Shown here piece by piece: positions 1-7,647 of a DNA stretch of 64,000 bases. The position numbers and the translations under genes were made by a program. Under the pieces are notes generated by a model that saw only the letters and a list, made by a program, of their open reading frames with translations, searched no databases and had not been told where the DNA came from. Each line of letters opens with the position of its first letter. Position 1 is the first letter of the stretch. Source of the stretch: Streptomyces aquilus (lineage in GTDB: Bacteria; Actinomycetota; Actinomycetes; Streptomycetales; Streptomycetaceae); NCBI RefSeq assembly GCF_003955715.1, contig NZ_CP034463.1, forward strand, positions 7,378,001 to 7,442,000, written 5' to 3'.

Positions 1-158
1 TGTCCGGCGTGGAGACCCTGTTCGTCCCCACCAACCCCACCTACAGCTTCCTGTCCTCCTCGCTCGTCAAGGAGGTCGCCACCTGGGGCGGCGACATCGC
101 CCACCTGGTGCCGCCGGTGGTGCTGGAGGCCCTCAACGAGCGCCTGCGCAAGGACTGA
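1..158 (+). CDS. coaD: Phosphopantetheine adenylyltransferase, C-terminal fragment
   Basis: Only the last 51 residues are in the window; the 5' part lies upstream. The tail contains [14 protein letters not shown], a hallmark of the C-terminal helix of CoaD, the enzyme that joins ATP and 4'-phosphopantetheine to give dephospho-CoA in coenzyme A synthesis. The stop codon is TGA at 156-158. The following yceD-rpmF-rnc-mutM order is the usual Streptomyces context for coaD. The family call rests on this short tail and the synteny. Confidence 0.85.
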   Translation, partial: SGVETLFVPTNPTYSFLSSSLVKEVATWGGDIAHLVPPVVLEALNERLRKD

Positions 159-215
159 TGGGGCTACAGTCGTCCCGTCCGTCTCCAACACAGCTGTAGA
201 GAGTGGCGAGCACAG

Positions 216-1274
216 GTGGACGTGCAGAAGAAGCTCGACGAGATCGTCGCCGCGGTCTCCGGCGCCCGGTCGATGCCCATGTCGGCCTCGTGCGTGGTCA
301 ACCGCGCCGAACTGCTCGCGATGCTGGAGGAGGTCCGGGCCGCGCTGCCGGACTCCCTCGCCCAGGCCCAGGAGTTGATCGGCGACCGCGAGTCGATGGT
401 CGAGCAGGCCCGCCAGGAGGCCGAGCGGATCATCTCCGGCGCGCACGCCGAGCGCGGCTCCCTGATCTCCGACACCGAGGTCGCCCGCCGCTCCCAGGCC
501 GAGGCGGACCGCATCCTGAGCGAGGCCCGCAGGGAGGCCGAGGAGGTCCGCGCCGAGGCCGACGACTACGTCGACTCCAAGCTCGCCAACTTCGAGGTCG
601 TCCTCACCAAGACCCTCGGCTCGGTCGGCCGCGGCCGCGAGAAGCTGCTCGGCACCGGCCCGGGGCTGGACGAGCAGGGCTACGAGGACGAGGACGCCCC
701 CGAGCGCAGCCACGACCCCGAGACCCTGCGCCGCGACGCCGACGCCTACGTCGACACCAAGCTCGGCGCCTTCGAGGCGGTCCTGGCCAAGACCCTGGAG
801 GCCGTCGGCAAGGGCCGCGCCAAGCTGCACGGCCGGATCGCCACCGACGACCTCGGCGCCCTCGCCGACGACGACAGCACCGTCCAGCACTCCAGCGACG
901 CCGACTACCTCGCCGACCTCGCGGCCCTGGCCGAACAGGACACCGCGGCCGCGGCGGCCGTACCGCAACAGCAGCAGTACGACCAGCAGCCCGCCTACGG
1001 CTACCAGCAGCAGGACACCTACGGCGGCGGCTACGGGCAGCAGCCGGCCTACGCCCAGCAGCAGGACCCCTACGGCTACCAGCAGGCCGACCCGTACGCG
1101 TACCAGGGCTACGACCCCCAGCAGGCCGCCTACGACGCCGGACAGGCGCAGCAGGCCCAGCAGCAGGCGCAGCACGCCCAGCAGTCGTACGCCCTCGACG
1201 AGACCAGCCTCTTCGACACCGGCATGATCACGCCGGAGCAGCTGAGGGCCTACGAGCAGGGTCGCGGCCAGTAG
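216..1274 (+). CDS. Coiled-coil protein with internal duplication and Gln/Tyr-rich tail (DivIVA/F0-b-like)
   Basis: 352 residues. A conserved head (about 1-45) is followed by a long Glu/Arg/Ala-rich coiled coil (about 46-118) like that of ATP synthase b subunit or DivIVA-type proteins. Two copies of a roughly 32-residue block follow, at about 115-146 and 175-206 (ADDYVDSKLANFEVVL versus ADAYVDTKLGAFEAVL). Residues about 250-335 are low complexity, dominated by Gln, Tyr, Ala and Gly, and the last 20 residues look ordered again. There is no signal peptide or membrane span. GTG at 216 is used as start; GTG at 222 is an in-frame alternative. It is conserved beside coaD in Streptomyces but its function is unknown to me; a structural or polar scaffolding role is inference. 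Confidence 0.8.
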   Translation: MDVQKKLDEIVAAVSGARSMPMSASCVVNRAELLAMLEEVRAALPDSLAQAQELIGDRESMVEQARQEAERIISGAHAERGSLISDTEVARRSQAEADRILSEARREAEEVRAEADDYVDSKLANFEVVLTKTLGSVGRGREKLLGTGPGLDEQGYEDEDAPERSHDPETLRRDADAYVDTKLGAFEAVLAKTLEAVGKGRAKLHGRIATDDLGALADDDSTVQHSSDADYLADLAALAEQDTAAAAAVPQQQQYDQQPAYGYQQQDTYGGGYGQQPAYAQQQDPYGYQQADPYAYQGYDPQQAAYDAGQAQQAQQQAQHAQQSYALDETSLFDTGMITPEQLRAYEQGRGQ

Positions 1275-1297
1275 GAAAGCAGTGCGGGACCACCGGA

Positions 1298-1327
1298 TTG
1301 GGCCGTGAGCGAAAGGTCCAGTATCCT
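1298..1327 (+). promoter_or_regulatory. Candidate vegetative promoter for yceD-rpmF-rnc
   Basis: TTGGGC (1298-1303), an 18-base gap and TATCCT (1322-1327) resemble a housekeeping-sigma promoter about 90 bases before the yceD start. Recognised by eye only. Confidence 0.4.
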
Positions 1328-1417
1328 GGCTCTTCGGTCGCGCGTACGTCCGCGATCAACGCTGCCCGGGAACACCGAAGGGCGGCGTCCCTCTGAGCTC
1401 GAAGATCGAAAGCAGGA

Positions 1418-2062
1418 ATGGCTCCCAACGCACACCTCGACCACCGCAAGCCTCTCGTGTTCGACACGCACGAGCTGGGGCGGCGGCCCGGTGCGTTGCA
1501 GCGCCTGACCCGTGAGATCGACGCTCCCAAGGATCTGGGGATCGCGGGAGTCGTCGGAGTGCCGGAAGGCGCCCCGGTGGAGCTCGAACTCCGGCTCGAG
1601 TCGGTCATGGAAGGGGTGCTTGTCACAGGCACCGCCCGTGCACAGGCCGAGGGGGAGTGCGTAAGGTGTCTGGAGCCGCTTGAGCTGGAGCTCGAAGCGG
1701 ACTTCCAGGAGATGTTCTCGTACCCTGACGCCGACGATCGGGGCCGCCCCAAGGCGGAACCGACCGACGACGCCGAGGAAGACGAGGACAGGCTCTTCAT
1801 CGAGGACGGCCTGTTCGACCTCGAACCAGTGCTGCGTGACGCGGTGGTGCTTGCCCTGCCGATGCAGCCGGTGTGCCAGGACGACTGCCCCGGCCTGTGC
1901 TCCGAGTGCGGAGCCCGGCTGGCGGACGACCCGGACCACCACCATGACGCCGTCGACATCCGTTGGGCGGCACTGCAGGGACTCGCCGGTTCACTCGAAG
2001 ATGGCGAGAAGGACGAGATGAGCGGCGCCGAAGCGGGCGTCGACGAGAAGCAGGAGAAGTAG
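1418..2062 (+). CDS. YceD/DUF177 family protein
   Basis: 214 residues. This is the DUF177 (YceD) family, which in most bacteria lies directly before rpmF and is linked to 23S rRNA or 50S biogenesis; the biochemical role is not settled. The actinobacterial metal-ligand pattern is visible: Cys81 and Cys84 (CVRC), then Cys153, Cys157, Cys161 and Cys164 ([12 protein letters not shown]), probably a zinc site. An acidic loop separates the halves and the C-terminal tail is highly charged. rpmF starts 3 bases after its stop, so the two are co-transcribed. ATG start at 1418. Confidence 0.9.
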   Translation: MAPNAHLDHRKPLVFDTHELGRRPGALQRLTREIDAPKDLGIAGVVGVPEGAPVELELRLESVMEGVLVTGTARAQAEGECVRCLEPLELELEADFQEMFSYPDADDRGRPKAEPTDDAEEDEDRLFIEDGLFDLEPVLRDAVVLALPMQPVCQDDCPGLCSECGARLADDPDHHHDAVDIRWAALQGLAGSLEDGEKDEMSGAEAGVDEKQEK

Positions 2063-2064
2063 CC

Positions 2065-2238
2065 GTGGCTGTTCCGAAGCGGAAGATGTCGCGCAGCAAC
2101 ACGCGCCACCGCCGGTCGCAGTGGAAGGCTGCGGTCCCCACCCTGGTTGCGTGCGAGCGCTGCCACGAGCCCAAGCAGCAGCACATCGCGTGCCCGTCTT
2201 GCGGCACCTACAACAAGCGCCAGGTCCTCGAGGTCTGA
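2065..2238 (+). CDS. rpmF: 50S ribosomal protein L32
   Basis: 57 residues starting at GTG 2065 ([18 protein letters not shown]), the standard L32 N-terminus. A four-cysteine zinc ribbon is present (CERC then CPSC), so this is the zinc-containing (C+) form rather than the C-minus paralogue induced under zinc starvation. It sits between yceD and rnc in the usual operon, with no room for its own promoter after yceD. Confidence 0.97.
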   Translation: MAVPKRKMSRSNTRHRRSQWKAAVPTLVACERCHEPKQQHIACPSCGTYNKRQVLEV

Positions 2239-2245
2239 GCGGCTG

Positions 2246-3061
2246 GTGAGAGGCACTGTGTCCACGCCGAAGAAGAACTCTGCGGAGAACACGGCCTCGT
2301 CCCACACGCTGTTGGAAGGGCGGCTCGGGTACAAGCTCGAGTCCGCCCTTCTGGTGCGTGCGCTGACCCACCGGTCCTACGCGTACGAGAACGGCGGTCT
2401 GCCGACCAACGAGCGCCTGGAGTTCCTCGGGGACTCCGTCCTCGGCCTCGTGGTCACGGACACGCTGTACCGCACCCACCCCGACCTGCCCGAAGGCCAG
2501 CTGGCCAAGTTGCGGGCCGCGGTGGTCAACTCTCGTGCGCTGGCGGAGGTCGGCCGCGGGCTCGACCTGGGCTCCTTCATCCGGCTCGGCCGCGGTGAAG
2601 AGGGCACGGGCGGCCGGGACAAGGCGTCCATCCTCGCCGACACCCTCGAAGCGGTGATCGGCGCGGTCTATCTCGACCAGGGTCTGGACGCGGCGGGCGA
2701 ACTCGTCCACCGGCTCTTCGACCCGCTGATCGAGAAGTCCTCCAACCTCGGTGCCGGCCTGGACTGGAAGACCAGTCTCCAGGAGCTCACCGCGACCGAA
2801 GGACTCGGTGTCCCCGAGTACCAGGTCTCGGAGACCGGCCCCGATCACGAGAAGACCTTCACTGCTGCCGCCCGCGTCGGAGGCGTCTCGTACGGCACCG
2901 GCACCGGCCGCAGCAAGAAGGAGGCGGAGCAGCAGGCCGCCGAGTCCGCCTGGCGGTCCATCCGGGCCGCGGCGGACGAGCGCGCCAAGGCTGCCGCAGA
3001 GGCCGCCGCGAAGGCCGTCGAGGCCGACGCGGATGCCGACGAGGCGTCCGCCTCCGCCTGA
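2246..3061 (+). CDS. rnc: Ribonuclease III
   Basis: 271 residues. The endonuclease cuts double-stranded RNA in rRNA processing; the S. coelicolor orthologue (absB) is a global regulator of antibiotic synthesis. The signature ERLEFLGDS lies at about 56-64 and the second acidic cluster ([13 protein letters not shown]) at about 131-143. The double-stranded-RNA-binding domain occupies about 175-250 ([19 protein letters not shown]). An Ala/Glu/Asp-rich tail ends the protein. GTG 2246 is chosen; GTG 2258, four codons later, has the better Shine-Dalgarno (GGTGAGAGG just upstream) and may be the true start. Confidence 0.95.
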   Translation: MRGTVSTPKKNSAENTASSHTLLEGRLGYKLESALLVRALTHRSYAYENGGLPTNERLEFLGDSVLGLVVTDTLYRTHPDLPEGQLAKLRAAVVNSRALAEVGRGLDLGSFIRLGRGEEGTGGRDKASILADTLEAVIGAVYLDQGLDAAGELVHRLFDPLIEKSSNLGAGLDWKTSLQELTATEGLGVPEYQVSETGPDHEKTFTAAARVGGVSYGTGTGRSKKEAEQQAAESAWRSIRAAADERAKAAAEAAAKAVEADADADEASASA

Positions 3062-3080
3062 CCGAACAGAGCAGTACACC

Positions 3081-3111
3081 GAGCGCCCGTCCCGCCCCGG
3101 GGCGGGCGCTC
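3081..3111 (+). terminator. Rho-independent-like hairpin after rnc
   Basis: Perfect 9-bp stem GAGCGCCCG/CGGGCGCTC with a 13-base GC-rich loop, 20 bases after the rnc stop and 30 before mutM. There is no U-run, as is common in Streptomyces, so it may only attenuate into mutM. Confidence 0.6.
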
Positions 3112-3143
3112 GGCTCATACACCGGCTTGTCACGGGGGATGCG

Positions 3144-4004
3144 ATGCCCGAGTTGCCCGAGGTAGAGGTCGTACGCCGAGGTCTGGAGCGGTGGGTCGCC
3201 CACCGTGCGGTCGCCGAGGCCGAGGTGCTGCACCCGCGTGCCGTGCGCCGTCACATCGCCGGTGCCGACGACTTCACGCACCGCCTCAAGGGCCATCGCA
3301 TCGGCGTGCCCAGCAGGCGCGGCAAGTATCTGTGGCTGCCCCTGGAGGACACCAACCAGTCGGTCCTTGCCCACCTCGGCATGAGCGGCCAACTGCTGGT
3401 CCAGCCGCACGAGTCACCCGACGAGAAGCACCTCAGGATCCGGGTGAGGTTCGCGGACGGCCTCGGCACCGAGCTGCGTTTCGTCGACCAACGCACCTTC
3501 GGCGGACTGTCGTTGCACGACAACACCGAGGACGGTCTGCCCGACGTCATCGCGCACATCGCCCGCGACCCGCTGGACCCGCTCTTCGACGACGAGGCCT
3601 TCCACCAGAACCTCCGCCGCAAGCGCAGCACCATCAAACGGGCCCTGCTGGACCAGTCGTTGATCAGCGGCGTCGGCAACATCTACGCGGACGAGGCGCT
3701 GTGGCGCGCCCGCATCCACTACGAGCGCCCGACCGCCGGGTTCACCCGCCCGCGCACGGCCGAACTCCTGGGCCACGTGCGGGATGTGATGAACGCGGCC
3801 CTCGCGGTCGGCGGCACCAGCTTCGACAGCCTGTACGTCAACGTCAACGGGGAGTCCGGCTACTTCGACCGCTCGCTCGACGCGTACGGCCGGGAGGGCC
3901 TGCCCTGCAAGCGGTGCGGCACGCCGATGCGCCGGCGGCCGTGGATGAACCGGTCGAGCTACTTCTGCCCGAAGTGTCAGAGGGCGCCGCGCGTCTCGTC
4001 GTAG
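3144..4004 (+). CDS. mutM: Formamidopyrimidine-DNA glycosylase (Fpg/MutM)
   Basis: 286 residues. This bifunctional glycosylase/AP lyase removes 8-oxoguanine and formamidopyrimidines. The catalytic start PELPEVE follows the initiator Met, so Pro is the Schiff-base nucleophile and Glu the next catalytic residue. The conserved lysine of the RRGKYL segment, GMSGQL, and the helix-two-turn-helix segment [12 protein letters not shown] are present. The C-terminal zinc finger is CKRC-16-CPKC. ATG start at 3144. It follows rnc in the coaD-to-mutM block and is separated from it by a hairpin. Confidence 0.96.
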   Translation: MPELPEVEVVRRGLERWVAHRAVAEAEVLHPRAVRRHIAGADDFTHRLKGHRIGVPSRRGKYLWLPLEDTNQSVLAHLGMSGQLLVQPHESPDEKHLRIRVRFADGLGTELRFVDQRTFGGLSLHDNTEDGLPDVIAHIARDPLDPLFDDEAFHQNLRRKRSTIKRALLDQSLISGVGNIYADEALWRARIHYERPTAGFTRPRTAELLGHVRDVMNAALAVGGTSFDSLYVNVNGESGYFDRSLDAYGREGLPCKRCGTPMRRRPWMNRSSYFCPKCQRAPRVSS

Positions 4005-4384
4005 CGCCGGCGTGCGTCGAGCACGTCGTCCATCCGGCCCTCCAGGAAGTGGATGAGGCCGAGCAGTCGCGTGGCCATCTCGTGGCCGAGCGGCGTCAGT
4101 TCGTAGTCCACGCGGGGCGGGTTGGTCGGCTGGGCCTCGCGGTGCACCAGGCCGTCGCGCTCCAGCGCGTGCAGGGTCTGGGACAGCATCTTCTCGCTCA
4201 CGCCGTCGACGCGACGGCGCAGTTCGTTGAAGCGCAGCGAGCCCTCGTGCAGCGCGCCGAGCGTGAGCGCGCCCCAGCGGCCGGTGATGTGCTCCAGCGT
4301 GCCCCGCGACGGGCAGGCCTTGGCGAACACGTCGAAAGCCAGGTCCTGGTCCCGCTCCGGCGTGCGCTCCTGCGTGATGTCCAT
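3977..4384 (-). CDS. HxlR-family transcriptional regulator
   Basis: 135 residues. The winged-helix HxlR domain spans about 22-120; the family Cys near the N-terminus ([12 protein letters not shown], Cys24) and the recognition region ([18 protein letters not shown]) are seen. Regulators of this type often sense quinones, aldehydes or redox stress. The gene diverges from the flavodoxin-like oxidoreductase at 4493, and the gap carries a perfect palindrome (4424-4444), so it probably controls that gene and itself. Its 3' end overlaps the last 28 bases of mutM on the other strand. Confidence 0.9.
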   Translation of the reverse strand: MDITQERTPERDQDLAFDVFAKACPSRGTLEHITGRWGALTLGALHEGSLRFNELRRRVDGVSEKMLSQTLHALERDGLVHREAQPTNPPRVDYELTPLGHEMATRLLGLIHFLEGRMDDVLDARRRYDETRGAL

Positions 4385-4423
4385 GATTCAAGCGTACGCG
4401 AACGCAGCGCTAACCGGTAGGTT

Positions 4424-4444
4424 GCACTAACTAGAAGTTAGTGC
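4424..4444. promoter_or_regulatory. Candidate HxlR operator palindrome
   Basis: Perfect 9-bp inverted repeat, GCACTAACT-aga-AGTTAGTGC, in the 108-bp gap between the divergent HxlR gene and the flavodoxin-like gene. It is AT-rich relative to its surroundings, and its size and symmetry fit a winged-helix dimer site. Confidence 0.7.
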
Positions 4445-4492
4445 TTTCCTTTTCTCATCGCCAGTGACCTGCGCATCCCAGGAGAACCCATC

Positions 4493-5083
4493 GTGACCAG
4501 CCCCGTCGTTTCCATCGCCTACCACTCCGGCTTCGGCCACACCGCCGTCCTCGCCGAGGCCGTCCGCGCCGGTGCGCAGGAGGCCGGGGCGGAGGTGCAT
4601 CTGATCAACGTCGCCGAGATCACCGACGAGGAGTGGGCCGTCCTCGACCGCTCCGACGCGATCGTCTTCGGCTCCCCGACCTACATGGGCACCGCCTCCG
4701 GCCCCTTCCACGTCTTCGCCGAGGCCACCTCCAAGCGCTGGTTCGGACAGGACTGGAAGGACAAGCTGGCCGCCGGCTTCACCAACTCCGGCTCCAAGAG
4801 CGGCGACAAGCTGCACACCCTGCAGTTCTTCCAGATCCTCGCCGCACAGCACGGCATGCACTGGATCAACCTCGGTCTGCACCCGGGCTGGAACAACAGC
4901 GAGGGCTCCGAGCACGACCTCAACCGCCTCGGCGTCTTCGCGGGCGCCGCCGCGCAGACCAACGTCGACGAGGGCCCGGACGCCGTCCACAAGGCCGACG
5001 TGGCGACCGCCGAGCACCTCGGGCGCCGGCTGGCCGAGACGGCGAAGGTGTTCACGCACGGCCGCGCCGCCCTCGCCGCGTAG
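4493..5083 (+). CDS. Flavodoxin-fold NAD(P)H:quinone oxidoreductase (WrbA-like)
   Basis: 196 residues. The N-terminal strand/phosphate loop (VSIAYHSGFGHTAVLAEAV) and the FMN-contacting segment GSPTYMGTASGPF are those of the WrbA/flavodoxin-like FMN family. A second flavin segment (GFTNSGSKSGDK) lies at about 100-111. It is expected to be a cytoplasmic two-electron quinone reductase. The GTG start has AGGAGA seven bases upstream. The divergent HxlR regulator and the palindrome between them suggest control by electrophiles or quinones; this is inferred from the family. Confidence 0.88.
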   Translation: MTSPVVSIAYHSGFGHTAVLAEAVRAGAQEAGAEVHLINVAEITDEEWAVLDRSDAIVFGSPTYMGTASGPFHVFAEATSKRWFGQDWKDKLAAGFTNSGSKSGDKLHTLQFFQILAAQHGMHWINLGLHPGWNNSEGSEHDLNRLGVFAGAAAQTNVDEGPDAVHKADVATAEHLGRRLAETAKVFTHGRAALAA

Positions 5084-5112
5084 ACAGTCGCGCAGACATC
5101 GGGACATACGAA

Positions 5113-5145
5113 GGGGCTCCCACCCGGTCACCGGATGGGAGCCCC
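5113..5145. terminator. Bidirectional terminator hairpin
   Basis: GGGGCTCCCA/TGGGAGCCCC (10 bp), with an inner CCGG-tca-CCGG stem, lies between the convergent flavodoxin-like and CAP-domain genes. From 5147 to 5188 there are three imperfect copies of a 14-base GTCGTCTGTGCCGC unit. Confidence 0.85.
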
Positions 5146-5188
5146 TCGTCGTCTGTGCCGCGTCGTCTGTGCCGCGTCGGCTGTGCGG

Positions 5189-6388
5189 CTAGTAGCCGAA
5201 GTCCTGGGTCCACCAGGGACCGCCGGCCCCGAAGTGGACGCCGACGCCCAGCGTCTTGAAGTCGCAGTTCAGGATGTTCGCCCTGTGGCCCTCGCTGTTC
5301 ATCCAGGCCTCCATCACCGCCGCGGCGTCGGCCTGGCCCCGGGCTATGTTCTCGCCGCCCAGGTTGCTGATGCCGGCCGCCTCGGCCCGGTCCCAGGGGG
5401 TGTTGCCGCTGGGGTCGGTGTGGTCGAAGAAGCCCTGGTCGGCCATGGCGTCGCTGAAGTCCTCGGCGAGCTTGCCCAGCGCGCTGTTCGCGGAGACCGC
5501 GCTGCATCCCACCTTCGCCCGCTCCTCGTTCACGAGCTTCAGCACCTCGGCCTCGGCCTGCGCCTCCGCGGAGATGGTGATGCCCGGCGCGGTGGAGTTC
5601 TGCGGCGCCTTGGAGGCCGTCTTCGTCGGCTTCGGCTCCGGCTCCTTGCTCGGCGTCTTCGTCGGCTCCTCGGTCGGCGTCCTGGTCGGCGCCGCCGTCG
5701 AGGCAGAGGCCGAGGCGGACGGTGTCGGCGAGGCCGTACGGTCGCCGCCGCGGCTGGCCGCCTCGTCGTCCCGGCCGGCGTCGGCGCTGCCGGAGGTGCC
5801 GCCCTGCTCGGTCGCGGAGTTGGTCGGGGTGTCCGCGGCCTGCACCTTGTCGCCGCCGCTGCCGCCGCCGATCTTGTAGTTGTCGAGGCCGGGCACCACA
5901 CCCGTGGCGACCGCGACGGTGCCGATGGCGACCGCCGCGGAGACCCCGAGCAGACCGGTCTTGACCGGCGTCACGACCTTCTTCTTACGGCGCCGGCGCG
6001 AGCCCCCGCGCCGCGGCCCGTCGGCCGGCGAGAAACCCTCGCTCGGCAGCATGACGGTGCTCATGGTCCCCGTAGCCTGGGCGTACTCGTCGTCGGTCGC
6101 GTAGAGGTAGGCCTCGCTGCGGGTGTGCGCCTCGGGGTTCAGATAGGGCGCGATGCCGATCGTGGGGTACTCGCCGCTGTGCGGGCCCCGGGCGTCGGCC
6201 TCGAAGTCGTAGGAGAACTGCCGGTCGATGCCGTACGCGTGCTGATCGATGTCGTACGCGTCCTGCTGGTCGATGCTGTACGAGTGCTGCGGGTCGTAGC
6301 CGCCCGTGTACGAGCCGTCTGTCTGTGTGACCCCCGTGGCGCGGCCCGTGGCGGCGCGGCCGGCGGCGGAGCGTCGGTGGCGTCCCAT
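5189..6388 (-). CDS. Membrane-anchored CAP/SCP-domain protein
   Basis: 399 residues in four parts. Residues 1-128 form a Tyr/Asp/Gln-rich cytoplasmic region. A basic cluster (about 129-140) precedes a transmembrane helix (about 143-166). A Thr/Pro/Ser-rich extracellular linker follows (about 180-270). A CAP (SCP/PR-1) domain spans about 273-399 with the motifs HTDPSG, GENIARG, SEGHRANIL and WTQDFG. Two cysteines in the domain could pair. CAP proteins are secreted and of varied, often unknown, function. Starts at ATG 6388 and diverges from acyP. Confidence 0.88.
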   Translation of the reverse strand: MGRHRRSAAGRAATGRATGVTQTDGSYTGGYDPQHSYSIDQQDAYDIDQHAYGIDRQFSYDFEADARGPHSGEYPTIGIAPYLNPEAHTRSEAYLYATDDEYAQATGTMSTVMLPSEGFSPADGPRRGGSRRRRKKKVVTPVKTGLLGVSAAVAIGTVAVATGVVPGLDNYKIGGGSGGDKVQAADTPTNSATEQGGTSGSADAGRDDEAASRGGDRTASPTPSASASASTAAPTRTPTEEPTKTPSKEPEPKPTKTASKAPQNSTAPGITISAEAQAEAEVLKLVNEERAKVGCSAVSANSALGKLAEDFSDAMADQGFFDHTDPSGNTPWDRAEAAGISNLGGENIARGQADAAAVMEAWMNSEGHRANILNCDFKTLGVGVHFGAGGPWWTQDFGY

Positions 6389-6442
6389 GTGTCCTGGCCT
6401 TCCTCGTCCTTTGCGGCCGACTCGTCCCCGGCGGTCGGACCG

Positions 6443-6473
6443 AACTCACAAAACCCACACGATCGAGTGAGTT
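6443..6473. promoter_or_regulatory. Inverted repeat in the CAP/acyP divergent gap
   Basis: AACTCAC (6443-6449) and GTGAGTT (6467-6473), 17 bases apart, lie 55-85 bases upstream of the CAP-domain gene start. They could be an operator or a hairpin in the leader. Confidence 0.35.
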
Positions 6474-6561
6474 TCGTATGAGATTCATTGGCAGGGGACG
6501 GTACCGCATGGCGCCAGGGGAGGGAGCGCCCAGAGAGACATTGGTTGGTTAGGTTGCACCC

Positions 6562-6843
6562 ATGAGCGAGGATGTACGACTGGTCGCCTGGGTGCGGGGA
6601 CGCGTCCAAGGTGTGGGTTTCCGCTGGTTCACGCGGGCCAAGGCCCTGGAGCTCGGTGGGCTGAGTGGTTTTGCTCTCAATTTGGGGGACGGACGGGTCC
6701 AGGTGGTCGCCGAGGGCCCGCGCGAACGATGCGAAGGGCTCCTCGCGTGGCTTCTGGGTGACGACACGCCCGGCCGCGTGGACGGTGTCACCGAGATCTG
6801 GGACACACCCCGTGGGGGTTACGACGGCTTCGCCATCCGTTGA
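6562..6843 (+). CDS. acyP: Acylphosphatase
   Basis: 93 residues. Hydrolyses the carboxyl-phosphate bond of acyl phosphates. The catalytic signatures [12 protein letters not shown] (phosphate loop with the catalytic Arg) and [17 protein letters not shown] (catalytic Asn) are intact and the length is typical. No Shine-Dalgarno is seen; a -10-like TAGGTT lies at 6550-6555, six bases before the ATG, so the mRNA may be leaderless. Upstream of smc as in other Streptomyces. Confidence 0.95.
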   Translation: MSEDVRLVAWVRGRVQGVGFRWFTRAKALELGGLSGFALNLGDGRVQVVAEGPRERCEGLLAWLLGDDTPGRVDGVTEIWDTPRGGYDGFAIR

Positions 6844-7226
6844 GCCGGTTCTGTAAACCACCCCTGGTGGAAGCGGAGGGACATGCCACCGGCAGCTGCC
6901 CGAAGCGGAAAGACGCTGGTGGTTGCCAAGAAGGGGTTCTCGTGGGAGGCTCCGCACTTAAGAATGATCGCTACGCCCCGAGGGCCCCGCAGGAGTCGCT
7001 GCGCCGCCGTTTCCCGGCCGCGCGCCACCGGGTTGCCCGCCAATACGGGGCGTGATCGTGTTGACCGTCAAACTTTTTGGTGAGACGCTAAATGCACCCC
7101 GCGCACCTTAGCTGTTTGGCATGGTTGAACGGCAGCAGCAACTCAACAGTGTCAAGCATCGCGGGTGCGAATCCCTCACGACCCACACCGCTTCGGTCGG
7201 TCACTCAGTGTGGAGGACCATCCATC
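6844..7226. other. Intergenic region, acyP to 67-aa protein gene
   Basis: 383 bases without a gene I can support. It holds a small hairpin (CCACC-cct-GGTGG, 6858-6870) just after acyP and a palindrome TTGAC-c-GTCAA at 7061-7071 followed by AT-rich sequence, possibly a promoter for the small gene at 7227. Nothing else recognised. Confidence 0.5.
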
Positions 7227-7430
7227 ATGGCAAAGGCGCTTCTCGGTTACGTCGGCGGCTCCGACCCGCGACTCATTGCCGAGATGCGACGGCTCCAGCA
7301 GCGCGTACAGGACCTCGAATCCGAGCTCGTACGGATTCAGGCCGAGAACGACGCGCTCGCGGCTGCCGCTTCTCAGGACTCGCTTCTGGAGAGCATCGAC
7401 GCACACCAGGCGGAGCCTGCGCTCACCTGA
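7227..7430 (+). CDS. Small conserved coiled-coil protein (67 aa)
   Basis: 67 residues. It begins MAKALLGYVGGSDPRLIAEM and continues as a short heptad-like coiled coil (RRLQQRVQDLESELVRIQAEN) with an acidic end. ATG 7227 is preceded by GTGGAGGA. Its own terminator follows at 7500. It has normal Streptomyces codon bias and I recall near-identical proteins annotated as hypothetical before smc in other Streptomyces. Function unknown; dimerisation through the coil is likely. Confidence 0.75.
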   Translation: MAKALLGYVGGSDPRLIAEMRRLQQRVQDLESELVRIQAENDALAAAASQDSLLESIDAHQAEPALT

Positions 7431-7499
7431 TCACTGCATCGCACCACGACTAGCAGTGGTTGGGCCGCCCGTGTCAACCGCTAAGTTGTCAGAGTTTGC

Positions 7500-7521
7500 A
7501 AGGGACGCTTCGGCGTCCCTT
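7500..7521 (+). terminator. Terminator with UUCG tetraloop
   Basis: AAGGGACGC-TTCG-GCGTCCCTT: a perfect 9-bp stem capped by a stable cTTCGg tetraloop and followed by a pyrimidine-rich CTTTCTTTC tract, 70 bases after the 67-aa gene. One of the cleanest intrinsic terminators in the window. Confidence 0.9.
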
Positions 7522-7571
7522 CTTTCTTTCCCCCGCACTCCCCTCACCTTCTTTAACGTCTGATGTGCCCT

Positions 7572-7613
7572 GCACGTTCATGGGTGAAACCGCGGGCAAC
7601 CGCACGTTCATGG
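7572..7613. repeat. Direct repeat upstream of smc
   Basis: GCACGTTCATGG occurs at 7572-7583 and again at 7602-7613, exactly 30 bases apart (about three helical turns), just before the smc start at 7648. May be an activator or repressor site. Confidence 0.5.
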
Positions 7614-7647
7614 AGTGAGACAACCCCGGAAGGTAGAGTCCAGCGGC

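Noticed and set aside
203..1396. Long Arg/Gly-rich frame overlapping the coiled-coil gene at 216
   Set aside because: Shadow frame of the real gene; codon bias fits the other frame, which has clear coiled-coil structure and duplication.
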